From: Stygiobacter sp.
GTDB taxonomy: Bacteria; Pseudomonadota; Alphaproteobacteria; Rhodospirillales; Magnetospirillaceae
NCBI GenBank assembly: GCA_006218045.1
Contig: VBWB01000003.1
Coordinates: 1 to 64,000, forward strand
Direction: 5' to 3'
DNA: 64,000 nucleotides
The position numbers and the translations under genes are program-made. Positions 42,721 to 49,980 of the stretch are shown here, one piece after another. The first letter of the stretch is position 1; every line of letters begins with the position of its first letter. The notes beneath the pieces are model-generated. The model was not told where the DNA came from and ran no database searches. It saw only the letters and a program-made list of their open reading frames with translations.

Positions 42721-43162
42721 GGCTGGCCTTCTGACCGACGTCATAGGCGGAAATCCCCACCCGGTTCCAGGCGTTGATGACCGCCACCACCATGGTCAGT
42801 TCGGCAATGGCCTGATCGTCCCAATGCTTCCGCAAATCGGTCAGCAATGCCGGCACGCGGTCTTCCGCCTGCTCGGTCAGCGCCTCGGCCCAGGCGAAGG
42901 CCGCCTTTTCCGCCGGGGTGAATTCCGCCGATTGCCGCCAATGGGCCACCGCGCCCAGGCGCGCCGTGGTGACGCCGTCGCGCAGGCCCCATTCCCAATG
43001 CAGGTTCTGGCAGAAATGGCAGGTGTTCATCTGCGACACCCGCAGATCGATCAGATGCTTGAACCCCGCCCCCAGGCTGGAGGCGGCCAAAATATCGGAA
43101 ACCTGATAAAGCCCCTGATAGGCCGGTGCGGCCAGGGCGGAAACATCGAAACGCGTGTTCAT
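42713..43162 (-). CDS. Carboxymuconolactone decarboxylase / AhpD-like protein
   Basis: A 149-residue all-helical protein of the CMD/AhpD family, with the redox motif CHFC (C48, C51) followed by H55. Such proteins often act as peroxidases or thiol-dependent reductases rather than decarboxylases. It is co-transcribed with the ECF41 sigma gene (8-base overlap), a known linkage where the sigma usually controls this gene. The true substrate is unknown. Confidence 0.88.
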   Translation of the reverse strand: MNTRFDVSALAAPAYQGLYQVSDILAASSLGAGFKHLIDLRVSQMNTCHFCQNLHWEWGLRDGVTTARLGAVAHWRQSAEFTPAEKAAFAWAEALTEQAEDRVPALLTDLRKHWDDQAIAELTMVVAVINAWNRVGISAYDVGQKASHG

Positions 43163-43195
43163 TGGGCGATCCTTTCAAGCAGACACACCCCACCT

Positions 43196-43222
43196 GACGC
43201 GCCAGAACGCTAAAACGTGACA
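43196..43222 (-). promoter_or_regulatory. ECF41-type autoregulated promoter
   Basis: On the minus strand TGTCACG (43222-43216), a 16-base spacer and CGTC (43199-43196) match the TGTCACA/CGTC consensus of ECF41 promoters. It lies about 34 bases before the CMD gene start. It suggests that the sigma factor drives its own operon. Confidence 0.75.
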
Positions 43223-43227
43223 GTTCG

Positions 43228-43782
43228 CTAGACCTTTTTCTCGTCCACCTGATGACGCAGGATCAACCGGCCTTGCGCCAGCATGAAGGCCAAGGTGATG
43301 ATCAGGCTGCCCGGCATCTTCCATAGCACCCAATGATCGGTGCTAAGGACATGACGAACCACCTCGTTGGCCGCCGCCATGGCGACGAAGAACAGGCCGA
43401 CGCGCCAGGACAGCTTGCGCCAGCCGGCTTCATCCATGGTGATGGCATGGCCCAGCACCTTCTTCAGCACGCTTTTGCCCAACGCCAGGCCGCCCAGGAT
43501 GAGACCAGCGAACAGGGCGTAGATGATGGTCGGCTTCATCTTGATGAAGGCTTCGTCGTTCAGCCACAGGGTCAGGCCGCCGAACACCACGACGATGGCC
43601 GCCGTCACCATGGGCATCAGCGGCAATTTGCGTTCCACCCCCCATGACAGGGCCAGACCGATCACGGTGGCGATCATCAGCGCCACCGTGGCCTGCATCA
43701 GGCCTTGGGTGAAATAAACGGCGACGAACACCGCCAGGGGGCCGTATTCGACGGCGGGCTTGAGCCAGGGCTTTTCCGACAA
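43228..43782 (-). CDS. yciB: Inner membrane-spanning protein YciB (septation protein A family)
   Basis: A 184-residue inner-membrane protein with about five helices and the family pattern (VEYGPLAVFVAVYF; TDHWVLWKMPGSLIITLAFM). YciB homologues affect cell envelope shape and septation and are linked with YciA/YciC and cell-wall synthesis. The start is a TTG at 43782 (AGGA nine bases upstream); no in-frame ATG fits. The lipoprotein gene upstream is in the same direction with 20 bases between them. Confidence 0.88.
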   Translation of the reverse strand: MSEKPWLKPAVEYGPLAVFVAVYFTQGLMQATVALMIATVIGLALSWGVERKLPLMPMVTAAIVVVFGGLTLWLNDEAFIKMKPTIIYALFAGLILGGLALGKSVLKKVLGHAITMDEAGWRKLSWRVGLFFVAMAAANEVVRHVLSTDHWVLWKMPGSLIITLAFMLAQGRLILRHQVDEKKV

Positions 43783-43802
43783 AATGCTGTTTCCTGTTGA
43801 TG

Positions 43803-44909
43803 TCAGCCGGGATTGGCCGGATGGGGCGCGAACACGGTTTCGTCACCGGGAACCTTGACCGCGCGCAAGAAGTCGGCGGCGAAGCTTTCCGGCTTGGCCG
43901 GCAACTGCACCCGCAAGGTATCGCCGCCCTTTTGCCGCACCGACCAGAACGAATTTTCCGGGTTGCGCCAGATCACCCACTCGAAGCTGCCCTGGGGCGG
44001 GTCGTTCTCGTTGCCGAAATCCACCTCGACGGCGGTGAACAGCTTGGCGGCGGCGATGAAGCGGGCGATGCGCTTGTCGCGCGACAGCATATAGGCCTTG
44101 CGCGCCGCATCCAGGTCGGAATGACGCTCGGAAAAGCGTATCTTGTCGTTGGTCTGGGTCGGCACGATGACCAGGGCCCGGCCGACCAGCGGCTGGTCGC
44201 TGGGCTTGACCAGCTTGACCAGTTCAGCGTTATAGCCGTCGAAGGCATCGTTCAGGGACGCCAGATCCTTGTATTCCCGGCCGCGAAAGAAGATGCCGTT
44301 ATGGCCGGGGCGATTGAGGACCACGCGCAGGAAATCCAGGTCGCCCTGAACGTCGGCGACCGCATGGGCCACCTGGGTGACGAACGCCGTCAGGGTGTCG
44401 CCATCCATCACCACGCTTTCCCGATCCTGGGCATCGCGCAGACGCCAGCCGACGCGATCCTTGAACAAAACGAAATCACGGCCCTTGGGCACCGCAGTGG
44501 TGACGTCGGCATAGTCCACCCTGAGCGATTTGAACAGGCCGGCGGCCCGGACCACGTCGATGCGGGCCTGATCCATGCGGCGACTGCCTTCCGACACGCC
44601 GTAGGGGCCGGAATAGGTGGCCGGCAGCACCACCCGCAGGGAATTGGCCACCTGCGGCTGCGCCGTCACCTTGGCGCTTTCCTGGGCAAGGCGCTGATCG
44701 ACGGCCTTCAACAGCAAATCCGAGGTGGTGAAAGTCTGGTCGCCCCATTGGTAACTGATCGGCGCGCCCAAGCGGTCGAGCTGTGCCGTCACCTTGGTCA
44801 GCGGGGCACCGACCGCGCCCGATGTCGACACGCTGTTACCCTCGCCGCCGCCCGAATTCCCGCAGGCGGCCAACGCCAAGACCATCGCCAATATCGCCGC
44901 AACGCGCAT
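43803..44909 (-). CDS. Uncharacterised lipoprotein
   Basis: A 368-residue exported protein with a lipobox LALAACGNS just after a short signal, so it should be lipid-anchored. The rest has no motif I recognise. There are conserved-looking stretches such as LDFLRVVLNRPGHNGIFFRG and FEWVIWRNPENSFWSVRQKGGD. The ATG at 44909 has AGGGGGCGGG upstream. A frame open to 44999 adds unrelated residues. It is transcribed toward yciB and may share its unit. Confidence 0.8.
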   Translation of the reverse strand: MRVAAILAMVLALAACGNSGGGEGNSVSTSGAVGAPLTKVTAQLDRLGAPISYQWGDQTFTTSDLLLKAVDQRLAQESAKVTAQPQVANSLRVVLPATYSGPYGVSEGSRRMDQARIDVVRAAGLFKSLRVDYADVTTAVPKGRDFVLFKDRVGWRLRDAQDRESVVMDGDTLTAFVTQVAHAVADVQGDLDFLRVVLNRPGHNGIFFRGREYKDLASLNDAFDGYNAELVKLVKPSDQPLVGRALVIVPTQTNDKIRFSERHSDLDAARKAYMLSRDKRIARFIAAAKLFTAVEVDFGNENDPPQGSFEWVIWRNPENSFWSVRQKGGDTLRVQLPAKPESFAADFLRAVKVPGDETVFAPHPANPG

Positions 44910-44982
44910 GCCCGCCCCCTGAATTGAACCCGTCCATCCGGTTCGCGGGCGGATCATACACGTACGGATCGCATGGCGGCAA

Positions 44983-45750
44983 TCATCCGCCGAGCCCATG
45001 CCGGCTGATCACCAGCCACACCGAGGTCACCGCCATCATCCAGCCGAAGGCGCGGCGCAACACCCGTTCCGGCCAGCGATGGGCCAGGGCCACCCCGGCG
45101 GCGACGGTCATGGCGCCGCCCACCGCCAGCACCAGCCCCACCGGCCAATCCACCCGCTGGTTCTGGGCATAGGCGCCCAGGGCGAACACCGAGGACGGCG
45201 CCACCATGGCCAGGGCGAAGCTTTGCGCCACCCGCTGACCCAAGCCGAACCAGCCGGTGAGCAGCGGCGACACCACCAGACCGCCGCCCACCCCCAGCAA
45301 CCCCATGGACGAGCCGCCGGCCAGCCCGACCACCGGCAGCCAGCGCGGATCGCGGCGTTTATCGGTGGTCTTGTCGGGGCGGGCCACGATCAGGCGCGCG
45401 GCGACCACCAGCAGGAACAGGGCGAACAAAGTCCGCAGCAAGCCCTGATCGAGCAGATGGGCGAAATGCGCCGTGCCCCAGGTGGTCGCCGCCCCCACCG
45501 CCGCCACTTGCAGGGCACGCCCCAACGGCACCGGGTTGTGACGGGCATAGCGCCACCAGGCCAACAGCAGATTGGGGACCATCATCACCAGGGCGGTCCC
45601 CTGGGCGGTGGCCTGATCGAGGCCGAAGCCCAGCACCAGCACCGGAATGGCGATGATGCCGCCGCCGATGCCGAACAGACCGCCGAAAAAGCCCATGGCC
45701 GCCCCCAGCGGCAGGACGATGAACAGGAGATGCAGTATCTGGGCGGACAT
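44983..45750 (-). CDS. TauE/SafE (TSUP) family membrane transporter
   Basis: A 255-residue transporter with about eight hydrophobic helices in two repeats. Each repeat begins with the GGLFGIGGGIIAIPVL or GLLGVGGGLVVSPLL motif of TSUP permeases, which move sulfite, sulfoacetate or related anions. The ATG at 45750 has AAGG ten bases upstream. It is divergent from a LysR regulator gene, a common arrangement in which the regulator controls the transporter. Confidence 0.9.
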   Translation of the reverse strand: MSAQILHLLFIVLPLGAAMGFFGGLFGIGGGIIAIPVLVLGFGLDQATAQGTALVMMVPNLLLAWWRYARHNPVPLGRALQVAAVGAATTWGTAHFAHLLDQGLLRTLFALFLLVVAARLIVARPDKTTDKRRDPRWLPVVGLAGGSSMGLLGVGGGLVVSPLLTGWFGLGQRVAQSFALAMVAPSSVFALGAYAQNQRVDWPVGLVLAVGGAMTVAAGVALAHRWPERVLRRAFGWMMAVTSVWLVISRHGLGG

Positions 45751-45847
45751 GACGGACCTTGAAACGGGAAGGACCGGGCCAGCATATTCCTTGCCATCAA
45801 CACCACAATGATCGCCTAATTCATTTACCATTACGCTGGATGCAATA

Positions 45848-46756
45848 ATGAACAGCGACCTGGACATCGCCTTTTTCTCGATCCTGTGCCAGCACCCGAC
45901 CCTGGCGGCGGCGGCTCGGCAGTTGGGCTTGTCGCCGCCGGCGGTCAGCCGCCGGCTGGCGGGGCTGGAGGCGCGGCTGGGCGTGCGCCTGCTCAACCGC
46001 ACCACCAGACGGCAAAGCCTGACCCCCGAGGGCGAACGCTACCTGCTGGACGGCAGCCGCATTCTCGACGACCTCCAACAACTGGAGCAGGCCTTGGCCG
46101 CCGGCCGGCAGGTGCCGCGCGGCCTGCTGCGCATCAATGCCGGCTTCGGCTTCGGGCGTCGGCACCTGGGACCGGCCCTGGCCGATTTCGTCGCCCTTTA
46201 CCCCCAGGTCGAGGGGCAATTGCACCTGAGCGACCGCCCCCTCGATCTGGCGGCGGAAGGGGTGGACGTCGGCATCCGCTTCGGGTTGGGGCCGGATTCC
46301 GGCCTGCTGGCCCGCAAGATCGCCAGCAACCGTCGCCTGCTGTGCGCCGCCCCCGATTATCTGTGCCGCCATCCCGCCCCCGCCGTGCCGGCGGACCTGA
46401 CCCGACACCACTGCATCGTCATCCGCGAGAATGACCGCGCCTTCAACACCTGGCGACTGATGTCGGACAGCGGTCCGGCCAGCGTCAAGGTCACCGGCCC
46501 GTTAAGCGCCAATCACGGCGAGGTGGCGGTGGATTGGGCCTTGAAGGGCCACGGCGTGCTGTTGCGGTCGGAATGGGACATCGCCCCCTATCTGCGCAGC
46601 GGCGAGTTGGTCCGCATCCTGCCGCACTGGTCGGGCGAGGCCGCCGACATCCATGCCGTTTATCTGCAACGCCACCATCTTTCGGCCAAAATCCGGGTGT
46701 TCATGGACTTCCTGGCCGAGCGCTTCGCCGGCTACCGCCGCGACGGCGGCTGGTGA
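45848..46756 (+). CDS. LysR-family transcriptional regulator
   Basis: A 302-residue LysR regulator. The winged helix-turn-helix (HPTLAAAARQLGLSPPAVSRRLAGLEARLGVRLLNR) is followed by a substrate-binding fold. It lies 97 bases from the divergent TSUP transporter, which it probably controls. The C-terminal codons are part of a 25-bp tandem duplication that also repeats the stop. Confidence 0.92.
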   Translation: MNSDLDIAFFSILCQHPTLAAAARQLGLSPPAVSRRLAGLEARLGVRLLNRTTRRQSLTPEGERYLLDGSRILDDLQQLEQALAAGRQVPRGLLRINAGFGFGRRHLGPALADFVALYPQVEGQLHLSDRPLDLAAEGVDVGIRFGLGPDSGLLARKIASNRRLLCAAPDYLCRHPAPAVPADLTRHHCIVIRENDRAFNTWRLMSDSGPASVKVTGPLSANHGEVAVDWALKGHGVLLRSEWDIAPYLRSGELVRILPHWSGEAADIHAVYLQRHHLSAKIRVFMDFLAERFAGYRRDGGW

Positions 46757-46787
46757 GCCTGGCCGCGACGGCGGCTGGTGAGCATGA
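46738..46787 (+). repeat. 25-bp tandem duplication across the lysR stop
   Basis: CCGCGACGGCGGCTGGTGAGC occurs twice in tandem, so the end of the gene (RDGGW and stop) is copied immediately downstream. It looks like a recent slippage or duplication event. Confidence 0.8.
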
Positions 46788-46854
46788 CCGGCGCGCTATG
46801 GACGAATGTACACATTTGCACCGATAAACCCAATCGGCGCAGGGGCCTGGGCTA

Positions 46855-46883
46855 TTTCCCTGTCGGGCGGAATCTGGTATAAG
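46855..46883 (+). promoter_or_regulatory. Possible promoter of the Srf/Tag-like cluster
   Basis: An extended -10 like TGGTATAAG (TATAAG at 46878-46883) about 40 bases before the first gene, with a weak -35 (TTTCCC) 17 bases upstream. It is the only promoter-like element in the 165-base gap. Confidence 0.3.
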
Positions 46884-46921
46884 TCAACACGAAAATATTG
46901 CCTGGGGGAAAGCGGCTTGCA

Positions 46922-48568
46922 ATGGCGCAAAAAGTAAGAATTGCGCGACTGGATGCGACGGCCATACAGCCTCCAATCCTGTCCGGGCGGCCTTTGTGGG
47001 AAGAATACGCGGCAATAAATTCTTTTATTCGCCGCCATCTTCCCGCCGCATCATCCATCCTTATTGCCGAACCGCAGCGCCCATCCGGGTCGTCTTTTAT
47101 CGACTGGTACACGGATGCTGCCGGCAGACCTGTCGCCATCTCGTCCTTGCCGCAGCCTGAGCGGGAAAAGGCGGAATCCCTGTTGGTTGATCGCTTGCAG
47201 GCGCTGCGCGATCTGGCGGCGCGTCACGCCGCCGATCCGGCCGCCGCCTTGCTGGCCGCCGCCATCGTCGACCCGCCGATGGACTGCGTTTACGTCGTCA
47301 ACGGCCAACCGGTGATCATCGGCTGGGGCCGTCCCGGCACCGCGATGCCCGCCCGCCCAACCCCGGCGCCCGCCGCCGCGCCGGCCCCGGTCATGGCACC
47401 CGTGGTCGCCCCTTCCGTCGCTGCCGCCCCAGTTGCGGCGGCGGCGCGTTCGGGTCTTCCCTGGGGATGCCTGGGGGCTGTGGCCGCCCTGTTGCTGCTG
47501 CTGGTCCTGCTGTGGTGGCTGTGGCCGTGGCTGTGGGGCCTGCTGGGCCTGAACAGCCCGGACCGTCTGGCCGCCCTGACGGCGGAAGAAGAGGTGCTGA
47601 AGGCCGAAATCACCGCCGCCGAAGAGGAACTGCGTCGCCGCCTCGCCGCCTGCCCGCCGGAAAAACCCGTCGCCCCGGCCAAGGAAGAGCCGCCGCCGGT
47701 GGTGCCGGAAAAGGAAATCCCGGTGCAGCCGGTGATCCCGGACCCCAAACCGCTGCCGCCACAACCCGAGCCGAAACCGGAACCCAAGCCGGAACCGCCG
47801 CCGAAGAAGGCCAATGTCGCGCCGCCGCCGGCCAAGACCGATCCAGCCCCGCCGCCCCAGCAACAGGCCAAGGCGGATACCCCGCCGGCCAAATGCCCGC
47901 CGCCGCGCAAGAAATGGGAAGCGCCGGAACTGGTGGTGCTGCTGGATGCCTCGGGCAGCATGCGGCTGAAAACCGGAATATCGCAGGAAGAAATCACCGC
48001 GCTGACCCGCCGCGCCCGCGCCGGCGACCGTCAGGCGATGGCCGATCTGGCCGCCATGCAAAGCACCGGTGGCAATGATCGCCTGAGCGCGGCCAAGGCC
48101 GCCGTCAACCGCCTAGTGACGACGCTGCCCACCGACATGGATGTGGGACTGGTGGTGTTCGGCAAATGCCAAGGCGCCGACAACCACAAATTCTTCAGCC
48201 CGTCCGAACGCCCCCGTCTGGCCGCCCTGCTGGAAAGCATCCGTCCCCAGGAAGGCACGCCCTTGGCGCGCGGCCTGGAGCGGGCCGGCAACACCGTCGA
48301 CGGCGTCACCGTGCCGGCCACCTTGGTGGTGGTCACCGATGGCGAGGATTCGTGCGGCGGCGACCCTTGCGCGGCGGCGCGGGCGCTGAAGGCGGCCAAG
48401 CCCAAGCTCACCATCAACGTGGTCGACGTCAACGGCCTGGGCGAAGGCCGATGCATGGCCGAGGCCACCGGCGGTCGGGTGCTGCCCATGCGCTCGGCGG
48501 CCGAATTGCCCGAACTGATCCGCAAGGCCAGCGGAGAAACCCCGGTTCCACCCGGCTGCGCGCCGTGA
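46922..48568 (+). CDS. Membrane protein with C-terminal von Willebrand A domain
   Basis: A 548-residue protein. An N-terminal cytoplasmic domain (about 20-145, with FIDWYTDAAGRPV and VNGQPVIIGWG) is shared with the next gene product. An Ala/Pro linker, one strong transmembrane helix (about 180-208), a short coiled coil and a Pro/Glu/Lys-rich stalk lead to a vWA domain whose metal site is D342/S344/S346 (DASGSM), with VTDGEDSC later. Two cysteine pairs (CGGDPC and others) fit an oxidising compartment. It is the first gene of the right-hand cluster. It probably displays the vWA domain in the periplasm to bind a partner protein. Confidence 0.8.
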   Translation: MAQKVRIARLDATAIQPPILSGRPLWEEYAAINSFIRRHLPAASSILIAEPQRPSGSSFIDWYTDAAGRPVAISSLPQPEREKAESLLVDRLQALRDLAARHAADPAAALLAAAIVDPPMDCVYVVNGQPVIIGWGRPGTAMPARPTPAPAAAPAPVMAPVVAPSVAAAPVAAAARSGLPWGCLGAVAALLLLLVLLWWLWPWLWGLLGLNSPDRLAALTAEEEVLKAEITAAEEELRRRLAACPPEKPVAPAKEEPPPVVPEKEIPVQPVIPDPKPLPPQPEPKPEPKPEPPPKKANVAPPPAKTDPAPPPQQQAKADTPPAKCPPPRKKWEAPELVVLLDASGSMRLKTGISQEEITALTRRARAGDRQAMADLAAMQSTGGNDRLSAAKAAVNRLVTTLPTDMDVGLVVFGKCQGADNHKFFSPSERPRLAALLESIRPQEGTPLARGLERAGNTVDGVTVPATLVVVTDGEDSCGGDPCAAARALKAAKPKLTINVVDVNGLGEGRCMAEATGGRVLPMRSAAELPELIRKASGETPVPPGCAP

Positions 48569-48602
48569 CCTCCGAACCACCGGCAAACTGAAGGAAACAA
48601 CC

Positions 48603-49949
48603 ATGTCTGGCCTGCTTCTGCGTACCGGTCGATTGCGCGAATACAACGCCCTGGGGTCGGTGGGCCGTCCGGTCTATTCCGCCGCCTCGCAATTGCGGGC
48701 GCTGATCAAACGCACCATGGGCCAGGATTGCGCCGACATGCTGGCCATCCCCCAGATCAACGAGGCCGGCGACACCATCGACTGGTACGCCCCCGCCGGC
48801 AGCACCGTGGTGCCGTGGGACGCCGCCACCGAGGAGGAGCGCGCCCCCGCCCGTCAGGCCATCCAGCAGGCGCGCCAGGATTTCCAATCCCGCAGCGCCG
48901 AGATGCAGGGGCAAGCCAATGGCGCCAACAAGGACATGGAGGTGTTCTCCCGCCTGCTGCCCTTCGCCACCCAGATCCCCGACGAATCGCACATCCATCT
49001 GGTCGATGGCCGCCCGGTCATCACCTTTTGGGGCTTCACCCGGCTGAATGCGGCGCCGGAAGCCGACGTCATCCGTGATCTGGCCCTGCGCCCGGCCCCG
49101 GTCGCGGCGGCGGCGGCGGTCGAACCCGCAGTACCACTGCCGCTGCCGATGGCCCAAACCTGGCTGCAACGCTGGTGGTGGCTGTTGCCCATGTTGTTCC
49201 TGCTGTTGCTGTTGCTGCTGCTGTTCGGCCTGCGCGGCTTCACCGCGCTGATGGAACCGGCAGCAATCACCGTGCCGACGGAGGAAATCCCCAAGACCGA
49301 GTTGCCGGCGGGCACCCTGCCGCCGGTGGGGGTGGTGCCCCAGATCGGCGTGCCCCAGGTTGCCGTCCCGGGCGTGTTGGTGCCGGGGACGACCCTCCCC
49401 GACGGCACGGTGCCGCGTTCGGGCACCGGTGTCGTCGTGCCGCCGGGCTCGACGCCCGAAAACACCAGCCCGAAGCCCGATGGAATCATCGACAAGCCCG
49501 CCACCACCGACCCGACCAAGCCGCCGGCGCTCAATGCCGACAAGACGCTGTCGCCGGCCAAGCCCGATACACCGCCACCGCCGCCCTTGACCTTGCCGGA
49601 CAAGGCGATGAAGGACGGCTCGACCGCCTTTCTGGACGGTCGCTGGCGCTCGCGCACCAGCCTGATGGACAGTCAGACCGGTCGCCCGCTGGAGGTGGAA
49701 TATGATTTCAAGAACGGCAAGGGGACGGCTACCATCCTGCGCAGCGACGGCAGCAAGTGCCCGGCCCCGGTGGAAGCCAATGTCCAGGGCGGCAAGCTGA
49801 CCTTGAACCAGACCGCCGACGCCAAATGCGCCGACGGTCAGGTGTTCGACCGCTCGAAGGTGGAATGCCGCCCAGGCAAGGACGGCAAGGCCGAATGCCG
49901 GGGCGTGCACGCCGATGGCGGCGGCTATTCCGTCGAGATCGTCAAATAG
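48603..49949 (+). CDS. SrfA-like membrane protein with C-terminal periplasmic domain
   Basis: A 448-residue protein with the same plan as the preceding gene product. The N-terminal domain (TIDWYAPAGSTVVPW; LVDGRPVITFWG) is paralogous to it. Then come a transmembrane helix (about 189-210), a Pro/Thr-rich linker and a different C-terminal domain of about 110 residues with Cys pairs (SKCPAP, DAKCADG, VECRPG, AECRGV). I take it to be the SrfA-like position of an srfABC group by order and topology, not by clear sequence recognition. RBS AAGGAAAC lies upstream. Confidence 0.65.
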   Translation: MSGLLLRTGRLREYNALGSVGRPVYSAASQLRALIKRTMGQDCADMLAIPQINEAGDTIDWYAPAGSTVVPWDAATEEERAPARQAIQQARQDFQSRSAEMQGQANGANKDMEVFSRLLPFATQIPDESHIHLVDGRPVITFWGFTRLNAAPEADVIRDLALRPAPVAAAAAVEPAVPLPLPMAQTWLQRWWWLLPMLFLLLLLLLLFGLRGFTALMEPAAITVPTEEIPKTELPAGTLPPVGVVPQIGVPQVAVPGVLVPGTTLPDGTVPRSGTGVVVPPGSTPENTSPKPDGIIDKPATTDPTKPPALNADKTLSPAKPDTPPPPPLTLPDKAMKDGSTAFLDGRWRSRTSLMDSQTGRPLEVEYDFKNGKGTATILRSDGSKCPAPVEANVQGGKLTLNQTADAKCADGQVFDRSKVECRPGKDGKAECRGVHADGGGYSVEIVK

Positions 49950-49980
49950 GCAACCCGAGATCAAGGGACTGAACCTGACC

